Notes under the pieces: generated by a model | Seen by the model: only the letters and a program-made list of their open reading frames with translations | What the model was told of the DNA's origin: nothing | Databases searched by the model: none | In this document: piece by piece, positions 12,393 through 24,756 of the stretch | How the letters are laid out: the number at the start of each line of letters is the position of its first letter | Position numbering within the stretch: position 1 is the first letter of the stretch | Translations under genes and position numbers: made by a program | Assembly (NCBI GenBank): GCA_003290165.1 | Contig: QNQO01000806.1 | Span: forward strand, 62,001-126,000 | DNA length: 64,000 nucleotides | Direction: 5' to 3' | DNA from: Berberis thunbergii | Taxonomy: Eukaryota; Streptophyta; Magnoliopsida; Ranunculales; Berberidaceae

Positions 12393-12919
12393 CACTGCTC
12401 ATAGGAGCTGCCTTAAAAAATAAACTAACTAGAACATTTAAAAGAAAAATGAATTTCAAGGGAAGCAGTTTTAGCCAACAGTTGCCCTGCTCATCCTTAA
12501 AAAAATTTATAGGGGTGCCTGAAAAGTGTTGGCACTGCGAAAGACACTTTTATATCAGCAACATTTGATCTTTGATCAGAGATTACATGGAGATTGCAGG
12601 AAAAAAAATAAAAAAAAGTTTGTTTTGAATATATATGTATCCATGAAGAGAATCGGATTCTTCCTTCTTGTGGACTTCAAAAAATTCCAATGTGTGCAAG
12701 TCCTTTTAAATTTTCTAAGTTATATGAATACTATAAGATAGCAGCCTCATATTTACTTTAAGTAAACAACTAATGGATATCATAAAAGACACAAGATTAG
12801 CAAAGCACTTACCATATCAGCAAAAAGGTAGCAATGTCATACATTCATATATTCATTTCTATTTAACAAAGGAGTCTTAATATAAGCATTAAAATAAATA
12901 GATTATGCAAACGAGCACA

Positions 12920-13470
12920 CATCACCTTGTTCAGCATTGGACTGACACGAATATCTGGGGGGTCTGCAAAAACAATGCTTATCAGATGCTTTTGGAAATT
13001 GTAACAAACATCAAGTGTAACTGCAATGCAGACAGACATTTGTCACATAAACATTTGTTTTTACTGTGGTCCACCTAAGCAGCCATGCCACATAATCCTT
13101 GTCCATAAGCTAAACAACAGGGAAATATTGAGCTTTCAATAAATATGAAATTCATTAGACTTTGCTTGTGACTTTCAAACCCACAACCAATCACAAGAAG
13201 TTGTATGAGTACAAGGTGTGTAACTTGCATGAGCTAAGCAAAGACAATGCATGATACTGCAGTGTCATGCTTCATGGTTGTGGCAGGTATGATGACCTTG
13301 TGAGATTGTATAAAAATGTGGAAGTACCTCTCTTATATATGCAAGCCAAGATTGAATAAATAAAGCAGCAGAAGATCTTACCACTGAAGGTTTATCTAGT
13401 GCATCAGTGACCCATAGAGGCCTCTTGTATTTCTCACGACCAGTAAAAGTTCTAAGTGGGTCCTACAGTT
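12920..13470 (-). pseudogene. Unidentified captured exon(s)
   Basis: A minus-strand open stretch at about 13470-13380 reads LRTFTGREKYKRPLWVTDAL and then DKPSVV; another at about 12967-12925 reads PPDIRVSPMLNK. Both sit between the ULP1 and GDPDL pieces and read in the same direction. Low bias and the KRPLWV block look like real coding sequence, but I cannot name the family. They may be two exons of one gene or from different genes. Confidence 0.35.
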
Positions 13471-14459
13471 AAGATACCACAAAATATTCAGTAAATCATT
13501 TTAAAAAAACCAGTTTATCAGGCAAATCCAAGTCTTTGGCGAAAGTTACAAATAAGAATCATCAATATCAAATGCTCATTCTCGATTTGAAAATCTACAA
13601 GCAGTTGGCTACTAAGGAGGGTTGATGGATGAATTAAAAAATAAATTACATGTGCAAAAAAATACTCAAGGACACTGTACAGAACCTTCCAGTATAAGTA
13701 AACAAAGCACCCATTTCAATATATCCTAGAAACGTTTTTTCTTCTTTTCTACACTAGCTCTAATGTCAAACAATTATCGACTGAAAATATTGGATGACTA
13801 AAAAAAATTCATTATACATAGAAGTCATGTTTTGAAAAACAGTATATAGAAATCTATCCATGAAATAACTGTTCAAGACTTGCAGTAGTTGTATGTTTCT
13901 AAAACTTCATCTAAAAGAAGACCTAGTTTGTGGTTTTGTGAGAATCCAAGGGAAAAATTCTGAGGTTAACAACTGTAGGTAAAATGCAATAAAAAACGGA
14001 AATGAAACAGAAGATAACACAGAGTAAATAACACTCAAAATTTACCTTTCAACTCAGGCTTGTCTCACCTGGAGGCTCCTCTCAAAATGTACACACAACT
14101 CTCTATTCACTAACGTCCTAACATTATGGGTATATAAAGAGTTGGACGCCCAACTACGAGTTCAGTCCAGTTAAAGAACACCTTTACGCACAATATAAAC
14201 ATACGAAACCTACACAAGGTATGAAATTTCTAGCATAATGAAATTTACAACAGTTGATTTATCAAGACAAGCAACTTTTGGAAGATCAAAAATGCAAGTT
14301 TTGAGAGATCAATGTAATTCAAACATTGCAGTTATTATTACCAGTCACATCTATTATCATCACTGCCACTATTTTTAACATTTAACACTACTATTCTAAT
14401 AACTTTTGTTCAGTAATAACTTCCCAAGAATATGGCATACAATTAAAGGTACTACATAC

Positions 14460-17369
14460 CCATTCTCCTGTTCAGGAAGGTCACTGATATATTCATGCTG
14501 CCAAGCACTTACGTCAATATCTTTTGCACTCTTATCCTTAACCTCATCCACAAAATACCTAGCCTGCACAAAAAAATAAAAATAAAGAAACCATTAAATC
14601 TTGTATTAACATTTGTTATTGTAAATATATACAACTGTCTATTTGGACAGAGTCATTTGTTGACATGATGATGCCTGAATTGAAAGAAAAATAAGAAAAA
14701 TTTCAACGTAATTAGACTACCATCCCTGGATATTTCATGTCGTTGGGGAGACTGGAGACATCTGAAACAGCTTAAGTCAGAAATGAGGGGAAACTATTGA
14801 ATACCATCCGCTACAAGTCTAAAGTCTACTAACTGAGCTAGTAGGGGGTCTTTGTTTTTGCTTCTAATTAGAAGCAAACTTTTGAATCAGAACTTTGACC
14901 CATTAGAGTGTTTGTTTTGTGAAGCAAACCTTGACTCCAAATTAGAAGCAAAACTTAACTCCAGTAAGCACTATAAAGTGCTTCCTTCTTACTAGAATAA
15001 GAAGCAACTTCTTACTTCTTAATGAAAACAAACGCAGCCTTATTGATATTGTTCTTACTACATGTGCTATTAAAGGCTAGCATACGCGGCCACTTAAGCG
15101 TGAGAAATTTGGCTTGTTCGCCTAATGACTTTTGAAGGAGCTTTGTATGCTTTCCCTCCCTCTAGACACCCCACATTTTCACATTTAACAAATAAAAAAG
15201 ACAACATGGATATAAGGATGTAGCTAGAGTAAGGCGTGATTTGATCCAAGATGAGGATATTGGAAATTGAAATTTGACCTTGGGGAAGAGTAATGATTAG
15301 AATGAAGTTTGACATACATTATAAAATAAGGACATGCATGAGCTTAATTGGTTTGGTGGCATGTAACTTCTCGGATACATGTATCGATATTCAACACCGA
15401 TGCAGAATTTCAAAAAATGTCTTGGGAAAAAAATATGAGATATGCTGGAGACAAGCCGAGGACACGTCTGGACAGTTTATTATTTACTCTTTCATCAATT
15501 AGTTTCATATTGATTTGTAGGTCAACATTGCAACTCATGTACTAACTTCCAAAATATGTTTTTCATACTTCTTTTTATTATTATTGTTATTTATTTATTT
15601 TATATAAAAAGGATAAAATTTATTGAAACAATTCTCCTCCCTTGACCTTCCCATTTCTTCTTTGTGCAGGCTTGGAGGTTATATGATTTACTAGTAAATA
15701 ATATAACATATGGGATTGTTAATGTTATATTCTCAATTTCGAAGCTTGAGGTTGAAGCAACCTTTGTTTTTGCTTCCATTTGTACAGTTTTTCAGCTGTT
15801 TCAATAAAACTTGAACTTCTTTCCAAATAAAAAAGGCAACATGAGTACAGTATAATAAAAAAGGAAACATGCTTGCTTTTAGGTAGGAGAAATTTTAATG
15901 TTGCAATAAAAGTATAAATATCAAGGGAAACATATATGAAATAGCAGAATACAGTACAAATGATTAACTATTCTCTCTCGCCCAACCTAACTTACCTTTG
16001 ATGATAAAACTAAGGCATAAAATTATACCATAAATGCTTTTCCTTCTATTGATAAAGTTCAGCAATAAAATACACTCTAAATTTCTAACAAACTACTCTT
16101 TCATATCATAAATTGAGTAAAACAGCCCATCCAATAGAGATAAAAGAAATCTTTATTAACTATGTTATAGTTTGAGAAATAAGCATTGAACTATAAGTAC
16201 TTAATCACTTTGAACAAGTTCTAAATTTTTTGCTAATAAACTTCTCTTGCCTCTAAGTTTGGCTGGACAACAAATGATTATAAATTTATTATATCCATTC
16301 ATTATTTCTTTCTTAAACAATGTCACTAGTTCCCAGTTACCATCACGTTCATTTCCCGCCACAGTAGGTGGCATGTATATGTGGCATACAAACTTAAAAC
16401 AAAATATTCTAGAATGATAGGATCCTTCTTTTATTATTACTTACTTCAAAGCTACGAGATGCTATCATCACTTTCCGTTCCTAGTACTATCTAAAAGGGT
16501 TGATGAATCTAATTTAATATAAAGTCCAGTAGGGGAAACCCAAGGTCAGAGGGAAGAAAGCAACTTCGTTGTCCTCCCCTTGGAAGGAAAGAAAAACTAT
16601 TTTTCTAGGCATTTTGAAAAACAAGAGAATGGGGAAAGGAAAAAGAGTGGAGTATTGTAGCTGAACGATATATATCTAACTTATTTTTTTAACTTGAGAA
16701 CAAAATTTTGGAGTCGTTGCAGATTGTAAAAGCATACAGTACTCTTTTCATAAACAAATGTCTCTAACATACCAGAACTTTCAGCACTTTGGAATCCCTG
16801 CCTCTAAGTGAATCAAGATATTGGAACTTTTGCTCCTTTTGGTTGATAATTGCTAAGCACCAATGAATCTCCTTGTGAATGGGAACAAAAATCTGCAATA
16901 AATTCATTAAGATATGATGCAATAATCCAGGGCTTATAAGATAGAACAGAACTTGAAAACAAAAGTTCAGAAAGGGTATAGATGCTTTACCTTGTCACAC
17001 TCGATAAGGTCGTACCCTAACTTCCTTGGTGTAGTCCATCTTTTGACCGCTTTATAATCATAACCTGCTCTCCCGCTACTCAACTACACAACAAATCAGA
17101 AAGAAGAAGAATAAATCCTGGCCACCAGATAGTTTTATTCTCAATCAGGACTCCTGAATAACAACAAAAATTTGAGCAGGAATTAACATTAAAACGGTGT
17201 CTTGTGTTGATAAAATTGATGTAATGAAATAAAATATTTTCAGTTTGCATAACACGAGTAACAGGCTAACCTTATTATAAAAGAATGTGTTGAAGAAGTG
17301 GCAGTTCAAGAACTTTTTCGGATCTCTTTTTTCTCTCTCTTTTAATAATTCAAGGTACACATTCATGAC
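14460..17369 (-). pseudogene. ULP1/ESD4-type SUMO protease fragment (captured)
   Basis: Four minus-strand exons with good splice borders: 17369-17271 (NVYLELLKERE, FLNCHFFNTFFY), 17083-16991 (GRAGYDYKAVKRWT, KLGYDLIECD), 16892-16773 (IFVPIHKEIHWCLAII, FQYLDSLRGRD) and 14563-14460 (ARYFVDEVKDKS, DLPEQENG). Together they cover most of the C48 peptidase domain of plant ULP1 proteases, which process and remove SUMO. The catalytic His (IHW) and Asp (YLDS) are present. The copy stops just before the DCG(V/M)FM block with the catalytic Cys, so it could not be active. This is the largest cargo piece of A and its most 5' recognised one. Confidence 0.88.
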
Positions 17370-17433
17370 CTACAAAAGAATAAGAAACCCATGAATATCA
17401 AGCAAAAAACCCAATTACTCTAGTGAAGTTTCT

Positions 17434-17733
17434 TCACTGATGACAAAACCAAACAATAACAATCCGATTTTTATCAAGCAAAAAATCCAATTTAAACTTT
17501 CTCCCTAATCGATTGAGATTCAAAGTAAAACCTTCAATGGGGGTGTAAAACCAGGCTTCATCATCAACAATCTTCTTCGGGAGCGGAGAAATTGATCCAT
17601 TCGGGGGAAATTGATCCATTCGGAGAAATCTTCTTCTTCTCCTCTTCAGAAATCGAGTTGGAGAAAAGAAGAAATTGAGTTCTAGGGTTTGCTTTGCTGA
17701 AAGAAGAAAAAAATAAGAAGAAGAGATCAACAA
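17434..17733 (-). other. Open frame at the 5' side of element A cargo
   Basis: A 99-codon minus-strand frame contains MDQFPPNGSISPLPKK and DDEAWFYTPIEGFTL. It lies upstream of the ULP1 exons and just downstream of the GAA-rich tract. It could be the first exon of a chimeric transcript or the 5' part of a captured gene. I see no family match. Confidence 0.3.
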
Positions 17734-17774
17734 AGAGATCTAAAGAATAAGGAGATCTAAAGAAGAACAAGGAG

Positions 17775-18010
17775 ATCTTACCTTCTCTCTTCTTCTTCTT
17801 CTTCTTCTTCTTCTTCTTCTTCTTCTTCTTCTTCTATCGTCCTCTCCTTCATTCGTCCTTCTTCTTCCCTGCTTCGAGAGTCTGTTTCGTCCCTGCTTCT
17901 TCTTCTTTCGTCCTTCTTCTTCCTTGTTTCGTCCTTTTTCTTCTTCCCTGTTTCGTCCTTCTTCTTCTTCTTCCCTGCTTCTCCTTCATTCGTCCTTCTT
18001 CTTTCTTTCG
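17775..18010. repeat. (CTT)n / pyrimidine-rich tract
   Basis: A run of CTT triplets (about 17786-17836) followed by imperfect TTCTTC and CTTCG-rich sequence. On the cargo-coding minus strand it is GAA-rich. It lies between the right subterminal array and the first cargo exon. Frames read through it are low-complexity Glu/Lys/Arg and were not called as genes. A similar CT-rich tract lies at the same relative place in element B (63360-63430). Confidence 0.85.
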
Positions 18011-18110
18011 AGAATATCTGTTTTTCATCAATTTTTTTCGCCAAAGTGCGAAAATCTCCCTCCAAAGCGCAAAACCATTTTGGTGAAAGTGTGAAAGTTA
18101 AAAAAAGTTT

Positions 18111-18348
18111 GCTACGGTTTCAAACCCTTGGCAGGTTTAGCCACGGTTATAAACCATTGGCAATTATAGCCACGGTTTAAAACCGTAGCAACCCTTTTAG
18201 TGTAGTGTTTTTTCCCCACGGTTTTATTTTTTAGCAACGGTTTTAAACCGTTGGTCGTTATAGCCACGGTTTTTAGCCGTGGCAAATCAACCAACGGCTT
18301 AGAGCCGTGGCCACCTCCCCGTAGCTAAATGAGCCTTTTGGTGTAGTG
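18111..18348. repeat. Right subterminal array of element A, with a second internal terminus
   Basis: Palindromes of the GCCACGG/CCGTGGC type run to the terminus at 18348. An extra terminus-like sequence, CCTTTTAGTGTAGTG, ends at 18207 inside the array and is followed by more palindromes. The true end is 18348 because only there do the flanks form the ACG duplication. Confidence 0.8.
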
Positions 18349-18539
18349 ACGACAAAGTGATGGCGGTAGCAAAGTGAGGCAACATGTTGCAATTTTCGCA
18401 TTCTTCTCTAGAGACGAATACCAAAAAAATGGTGGTGTCACTAAGCAGGTGGTGATGTCAAAGAATGGGAACGGTGGTGTCAAAAAGTTAATGCTTTTGA
18501 TATACCCTCATATGGTGATGTTTGTTTGGTAGAAGTAAA

Positions 18540-19264
18540 TAACGAGGTTGCGTGTCACCCACCAAATACTAACATTAAAATAGACTAAATTTAAACTTTA
18601 AAAAAAATGTGAAGCATTTAAAAAAATTCTATTGTGTTTCTCTAGAAATTAAACTTCTATTGATAACTTGATATGGCAACTTTAATGTTTACATCGGACT
18701 TTTTGCATTATGAACATGCATTTACGGTCTATTTGATGTTAAATGTTGACAGGTAGGTGACTACTGAACTTTCTCAAATGAGACCACTAAAAGCTAGTTT
18801 GTACCTCAAAACAGAACTTTTCTAGATAGCTAGGCTAGGAAAGCCAAGCCAGGCCAGGCCAAATACCATCCATTATCCTAGAGATGCTCATAATAGACCA
18901 ATTGAACACAATCAGACGGACATAGAACCCCTTTTCATGGGCCTAGCTCTCTAGATTTTTGGCTCAAAACATGTGATACAATTTCCTAGAAACAAAATAA
19001 GTATGGGAACTTGTCGAGTCATACGACCTCATGTACCACCAACAACCTAGATTTTGGTCGAGCTCTAGTTAGGATGTGATGATGGTCCCCTTTTCTCAAC
19101 AAAGACACTTACATTTCCCTAAACTAGCTTTGAAGTATTATATAATCTTGATTTCTAATTTATTTTTCTCAACTTGATATTTTCTTTAAACTTTGTTTAC
19201 ACTTTTACTCGAAATTGAATAAACAAATTTTATAAAAGTTGATCACTAATAACTCATTAAAATA
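18540..19264. other. AT-rich spacer between elements F/A and E
   Basis: I see no gene, RNA or clear repeat in this stretch. Confidence 0.4.
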
Positions 19265-19334
19265 GCCAACGGGTGCTAGCTCAACTAGTAAGACTTGTGG
19301 TGCATGATATCATAAGTCTGGAGTTCAAACCCTA
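19265..19334 (+). repeat. tRNA-like SINE head, cut by element E
   Basis: The sequence GGGTGCTAGCTCAACTAGT resembles a pol III A box (TRGCNNAGTNGG type). About 40 bases later GGAGTTCAAACCC resembles a B box (GGTTCRANTCC). This spacing is typical of tRNA-derived plant SINEs. The CACTA terminus of element E begins directly after it, so the SINE body may be interrupted. The boxes are imperfect, and no full tRNA cloverleaf is claimed. Confidence 0.4.
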
Positions 19335-20682
19335 CACTACAAGAAAATTGGTCTTTTACGACATTGCAAGATTGCTATGAAAGAGGTATCATAGCATTTA
19401 ATGCAAGTCATAGTAGCTCATGTTATCTTTTTGACATAGCACTATTAAAATGCTATCCGAACATAGCATTTGTGAATGTTATCTCAACATAGCATTTGTG
19501 TATGCTATGAAAATACTATCCTAATATAACATTTGTAAATATCATGGTTATATTATCTATCATAGCATTTGTGAATGACATGGTTATATTATCTATCATA
19601 GCATTAGTGAATGTTACCCCAAAGTAGTATTTGTGAATGCTATTAAATGTTATCCCAACATAGCATTTATGAATATCATGGCATTTTTAAAATTCTATGA
19701 TATGATAGTTATCTAAATAAATTAATATTAATAATTAATTAACAATAATATACATACATAAATAAATCATAACTTTAATAACAATAAATTTATAAACTAA
19801 AATGAATAATAAAACTATAATTATTTTATTCAATTGACAAAAATCAACAACAATATCAATAAGTCAATGCCCCACTTACCAATTTACAACAATGTGAAGT
19901 ATGGGATTACAATCAATATACATAAAATAAATACAACCTACAAGGCATGGGCATAAAGTTTCCTCGTCAATTTGACAACATCATTTATAAACTTCCCCCA
20001 ATTAAATAAGTCACTTCAATTGGCTGCAACTACTTATTCACCGAGAGACGGACAACATTTTCTTCGTTTGAGATATTCGAATCGAAATCTAGTTGTTTCC
20101 AGCCATTGATTTGCAAACTTTGTCAGGCTCCATGTGAAGCTGCATGCTTTTCCTTTTCAATAACATGATGATCAAATTAAATGTCTCGTGGTGTAACAGA
20201 AAGTAACCCTGTACTTACATAAGAATAGGCTCAGAAGCAAATAAATAATGGCAACTATTCAAGTGATTAGATAATACATATGAGTCATTGTCCCCATTGA
20301 AAAAGCTAATACATTGAGTGATAAAAGATCATCTAGACACAATAGTAGCGGCATTGCATTTTCAGTCACCAACTCATGATTAGCACCCCCAAACCAATCA
20401 ATACCCAACCATAACTTTGGGAATCTCCTTGAAATCTCTTCAAATTTATTCTAAAAAGAAATTGAAGTAGGGTCCTTACTAGAGTCAAATGAAACAAAGT
20501 GCAAGGACAATTAATGTATGTTGGAATAGGATCAGTACATGAAGCATAACATTTAAAAGCAACTGGGACATGCAACGGAGAAAATGCTCCTAGGTGATGA
20601 TGTCCAAACAAATGCAGCACGCCCATCAATGTAACACATTCAAAAAAAAATTGTTCAATAAAAGCAAATGTCAACTTACCTA

Positions 20683-20812
20683 TCGCTCACGCAGAAAATG
20701 TAAAATGGCTTTGCCAAACTCATTGAGCATATTATTATGTTCACCAATTCGCTTATCCACAAACACAGAAAATTTGGAACTTTGTTTGTATTCCTTCAAT
20801 AGTTAGAAACCA
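20683..20812 (-). pseudogene. NOP14 nucleolar protein fragment (captured by element E)
   Basis: The minus-strand frame reads LLKEYKQSSKFSVFVDKRIG and then NMLNEFGKAILHFLRER. This matches the N-terminal part of plant NOP14, a component of the small-subunit processome needed for 18S rRNA maturation, whose signature is a VFVDKRIGE-X-EFDKAI-RERQ series. One exon of about 40 residues is present out of more than 900. It is cargo of element E and reads toward the CACTACAAG end. Confidence 0.7.
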
Positions 20813-21172
20813 CTTCACCATTGGCTGAGGATTTCATTGTATACATGCATGAAAAAAAAAATTGAAAATATATCAATGGTATACTTGGAATGTGTTTAGA
20901 TTGAAAGGTTTAGCAACAACCCGTATATGGAAGTCAATTGATGTAGCATCTTATAGAGACAAGGTTTTTCCCACAATTTTTTTCTAGCTATTTAAAACAA
21001 CATGGAGAGATACTTGTGCCCTGGGTCAGCACTCTGTTTCTTATGAATACAAACTAACTTGGATGAGAAGTGGCACTTTTCAATTTATAGTACTGTCACT
21101 CACCTTTGCATTTTCACGGAATATATTATTAATGATCATCCACTGCCGAAAAAACCTCTAGTAAAACTATAA

Positions 21173-21487
21173 GGGTGTGTTTGGTAGCATGGAATTCTAT
21201 GCTCATGAGAATTCATGAGATCCTATATTTTAGGCTAAATTGATGTATCATTCCACATCCATCATTTGATTTTGTGATCAATGGTGAAAATAAAAGTCTC
21301 ATGAATATGAGAATCACACTCCTTGGTCCCCCAAGGCATGTAAATCTTATGTTCATGGAAATTTCATTCCCATCATTGAACACAAAATCAAATGGTGGAT
21401 GTGAAATTATATCTCAGATTAGCCTAAAATATATAGGTACCCTAATGAATTCCCATAACATAAGATTTCATGCAACCAAACACACCC
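21173..21487. mobile_element. Tourist-like (PIF/Harbinger) MITE, copy 1
   Basis: A 315-bp near-complete inverted repeat starts GGGTGTGTTTGGTAGCATGG and ends with CATGCAACCAAACACACCC. It is flanked by TAA on both sides (21170-21172 and 21488-21490), the 3-bp duplication typical of PIF/Harbinger. A second copy is at 28840-29157. Frames read through it are artefacts. Confidence 0.88.
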
Positions 21488-21705
21488 TAAAAGAGGTTCA
21501 TCTGCAAGGGCCTCAAGTACCAAAGCAAATGAAGCTCTAAACACCTGTATCCTTAGAATGACCATATTGTCACCATATTTTCTGACTGATGCAATTTCAA
21601 TGTAGTACCAATGTCTGTCCTTGTTATATTAGCATATTGTCCAAGAAAAAACCAATATTGGGAACTGTTTCCAATATTATTCACATAGGGGTAGTACCAA
21701 TATGG

Positions 21706-24700
21706 TTCAAAAAGATTAATGCAGAAGGATATGGTGTTTCCCGCTATAAGCGACGTGCTGCACCTATGCTCGGGTGTGGTGACAAATGAGCAAGGTGCGC
21801 TGCAGCGGCACTCAGCTGTAGTCTTAAATAGGCAAGGATTCTCGCACCATTCTCGATGGGGGCGAATAAAGAAGTTACTTCAGGTTAGAGCTAGAGATAG
21901 AATGATTAGATTAGCCTCTTGAAACATTGGAACCTTGATGGGTAAGACAATAGAATTAGTGGATGCCCTGCGTAGGAGGAAAGCAAACATAGTTTTCCTT
22001 TAAAAGATAAAATGGAAGAGGAACAAGGCTAAAGATTTAGGAGGAGGGCTCAAACTCTTTTATTTTGGTAAAGATGGAACTAGGAAAGGGGTGGAAATAG
22101 TGGTAGATAAAGTTTTTAAGAATGCAGTAGTCGACGTTAGGAGGTTTGGGGATAGAATCATAAGTATTAAATTAGTTTTAGAACTAGAGATAGTGCATGT
22201 TATTAGTGTGTATGCACCCCAAGTGGGTTTGGACGAGGCGATTAACAAGGATTTTTAGGACTCTTTAGAGGAGTTAGTTCTTGGAATTCCCTCTTTCGAT
22301 AGGGTTTTTCTAGGCGGGGATTTGAATGACCATGTTGGTAAGGATAGAATTCGGTATGAGAGGGTACATGGAGGTCAAGGATTTGGGGATCGAAACACTA
22401 CGGGGATTTCTATTATAGATTTTGCTTTAGTTCATGATTTTGGGATCGTAAATACTTTTTATAAGGGGGACGATCACTTGGTGACCTTTGCGAGAGGGCG
22501 GAATAAAAGTCAAATTGATTATTTTCTTGTTATGAGACACGATTTAGATAGGTGTAGAAATTGTAAGGTTATACCAGGGAAGTGTCTGACAAACCAACAT
22601 AGGCTGTTAGTTCTCGATTTTTTTCTTAAGAGTAGGGGTCGTATTGCTATAGAACAGGTTAGACCGAGAACTAATTGGTAGACCTTACAAAGAGATGTGT
22701 GCCAAAATTTTAGAAAGAAGATTTTGGGTGGCCAGTCAATTTCAGAGGGTTGAGAGAATCTCGAACCAAAGGATAGGACTAGTAGCGAGGATCTTTTTGA
22801 ACATTTAGCAAACTGAATAAGAAGATGTGCGAAGAGTTAGGAGAGGCTAAAAGAGGAGGTTTATATGGTAAGGAGACATGGTGGTGGAACGCTGATGTGC
22901 AACAAACCATTGCGAAAAAGAAAAGATGTTTTAAGGAATGGCAAAAATATAGGTGCCTAGAGTCTTATGAGCTTTATAAGCAAGCTAAGAAGTTGAGTAG
23001 TAAATCAGTAGGGGAAGCTAAGAAGAGAGCATATGATGATCTTTATAATAAGCTAGACAAAAAGGAAGGGGAGAAAGATATTTTCAAGATAGCTAAAGCT
23101 AGAGAACGAAAAACTAGGGACTTTAGTCATGTAAAGTGTGTTAAGCATAGGATTGAAGAGTTTTAATGCAAGATAAAACTATTTTAGATAGATAGAATGC
23201 TTACTTTTGGAACCTACTCAATGGAACACATGTAGGGGAGTTAAATTTGGAGGGGTATGCTTAACAGGAAGAGAGAGATCGTGTGTTCCATCGCAGAGAT
23301 AGTGCCACAAAAGTGAGAGAAGCTTTAAAAAGAATGAAGACAGGGAAAATCGTTGGACCGGATGATATACCAATTGAAGAATGGAAATGTCTGGGAGAAG
23401 TTGGGATTCAATGGCTAACTAAGCTCTTTAATAGGATTTTAGAAACTAGAAAAATGTCAGATTTATGGAGGCATAGCATTGTCGTACCAATTTATAAGAA
23501 CAAAGGGGATATCCAGAATTACTCGAACTATAGAGAGATAAAGCTTATGAGTCATACGATGAAACTTTGAAAAAGGGTTATGGAACGAAGACTTAGGAGT
23601 TTAACCACGATTTCGGAGAATCAATTTGGATTTATGTCGTTAGGTCTACTATGGAGACCATCTTCCTGCTTAGGCAAACTATAGAAAAATACCGAGAGAT
23701 ACGTAAGAGTTTGCATATGGTTTTTATTGATCTGCAGAAAGCATATGATAGGGTCTCTAAGGAGTTAAGTTGGTGGATGCTTGAAAGGAAGAAAGTGTCT
23801 CAATGTTATGTCGATATCATTAAGAATATGTATGAACGAATTGTAACAAGTGTTCGCGCAGTAGATGGGGTGTCCAGTGAATTTTCAGTGTTAGTAGGAC
23901 TACATCAAGGGTCAGCGTTAAGTCCATATCTCTTTGCTTTGGTCATGGATGAGTTGACAAGACATCTGCAAGAAGATGTACCTTGGTGCATGTTATTTGA
24001 ATTTGATATTGTCTTAATTGATGTGACTAGTGCAGGTTTAGATCATAAATTATATAGGTGGCGGACGACTTTAGAGAGTAAAGGTTTTAAAATTAGTCGT
24101 TCGAAGACGAAATATCTAGTGTGCAACTTTGGTTGTGAACGAGAGAAAAGTAATGCAATTGAGATCGAATGTGTAAAGGGCCCAGAGTGTGAGGCTTTTC
24201 GATATTTAGGATCTATAATTCAAAAGAATGGGGCTATTGGAGAAGATGTAGACCATAGATTAAAGTTGTTGGATGAAATGGAGAATGACGTCAGGAGTAT
24301 TATGCGATAGAAGGATGCGTGTTCGACCAGCCATGCTATACGGTTCAGAATGTTGGGCTACTTCAGAACAACATACATTGATACACATAGGATGGCAGTA
24401 GCAAAAATGCGAATATTAAGGTAGATGTGTGATAAAACTCGTAAGGATAAAATTATAAATGAAAGAATTAGGAGATACTTAGGTATAGCGCCCATAAAGG
24501 ACAAAATTAGAGAAAGACGTTTAACTTGGTTTGGTCATGTGCGAAGGAGACCAAGCACAGCGCCAATTCAAAAATGTCTACATTGACAAGTTAATGGAAG
24601 GTGTAGATGGAGGGGACACGTCAGGCGGTGAATGAAGATATCATTGAGCTTGAATTAGGCTAGGATATGTGGAAAGACAACATAGCTTGGAGAATCAAAA

Positions 24701-24756
24701 TCCATGTAGCCGACCGCGAAAATATCGGGAATGAGCTTTGATGATAATGATGATGA
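21706..24756 (+). mobile_element. RTE-clade LINE, nearly full length, inactive
   Basis: The endonuclease region spans about 21935-22660 (KDLGGGLKLFYFGKDG, ISVYAPQVGLDE, FLGGDLNDHVG, SQIDYFLV, NQHRLLVLDF). The reverse transcriptase spans about 23283-24310 (MKTGKIVGPDDIPIEEWKCL, VVPIYKNKGDIQNYSNYRE, MVFIDLQKAYDRV, LHQGSALSPYLFALVMDEL). The order and motifs are those of plant RTE elements. The catalytic FADD box reads FEFD. Several stops and frameshifts break the frame. The 3' tail is TTTGATGATAATGATGATGA. A 19-bp duplication with two mismatches flanks it: AGGGGTAGTACCAATATGG (21687-21705) and AGGGGTCGTACCAATATAG (24756-24774). Confidence 0.87.

Larger units (their letters stand above)
6840..18348 (+). 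mobile_element. CACTA element A with at least five captured host genes
   Basis: The element starts CACTACACCATAAACCCCC at 6840 and ends CCTTTTGGTGTAGTG at 18348. It is flanked on both sides by ACG (6837-6839 and 18349-18351), the 3-bp target duplication expected of the CACTA superfamily. Length is 11,509 bp. Palindrome arrays occupy both ends. The interior carries, in minus-strand order, ULP1, an unidentified piece, GDPDL, SEUSS-like, urease and a coiled-coil protein. No TNPA- or TNPD-like transposase frame was seen, so the element should depend on a helper. It is inserted in element F. Confidence 0.88.
6330..18535. mobile_element. Outer inverted-repeat element F, split by CACTA element A
   Basis: Sequence left of A (about 6333-6420) and right of A (about 18440-18535) form an inverted repeat. 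The left reads ACTTTTTGACACCACC followed by TCTTTGACAT and GTGACACCA; the reverse complement of the right flank reads the same in the same order. Both are preceded outward by a GATATAC/GGTATATC-like motif. The simplest reading is a small terminal-inverted-repeat element (about 0.7 kb without A) into which A inserted. Long imperfect termini would fit a Mutator-like element, but I could not find a matching target-site duplication, so the superfamily is open. Confidence 0.5.

Noticed and set aside
14846..15040. Possible small MITE in an intron of element A (GGGGGTCTTTGTTTTTGCTTC ... GAAAACAAACGCAGCC)
   Set aside because: The ends are only loosely inverted and no target duplication could be fixed.
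17778..18065. Glu/Arg/Lys-rich 95-codon frame
   Set aside because: It is the translation of the GAA-rich simple repeat with no domain.
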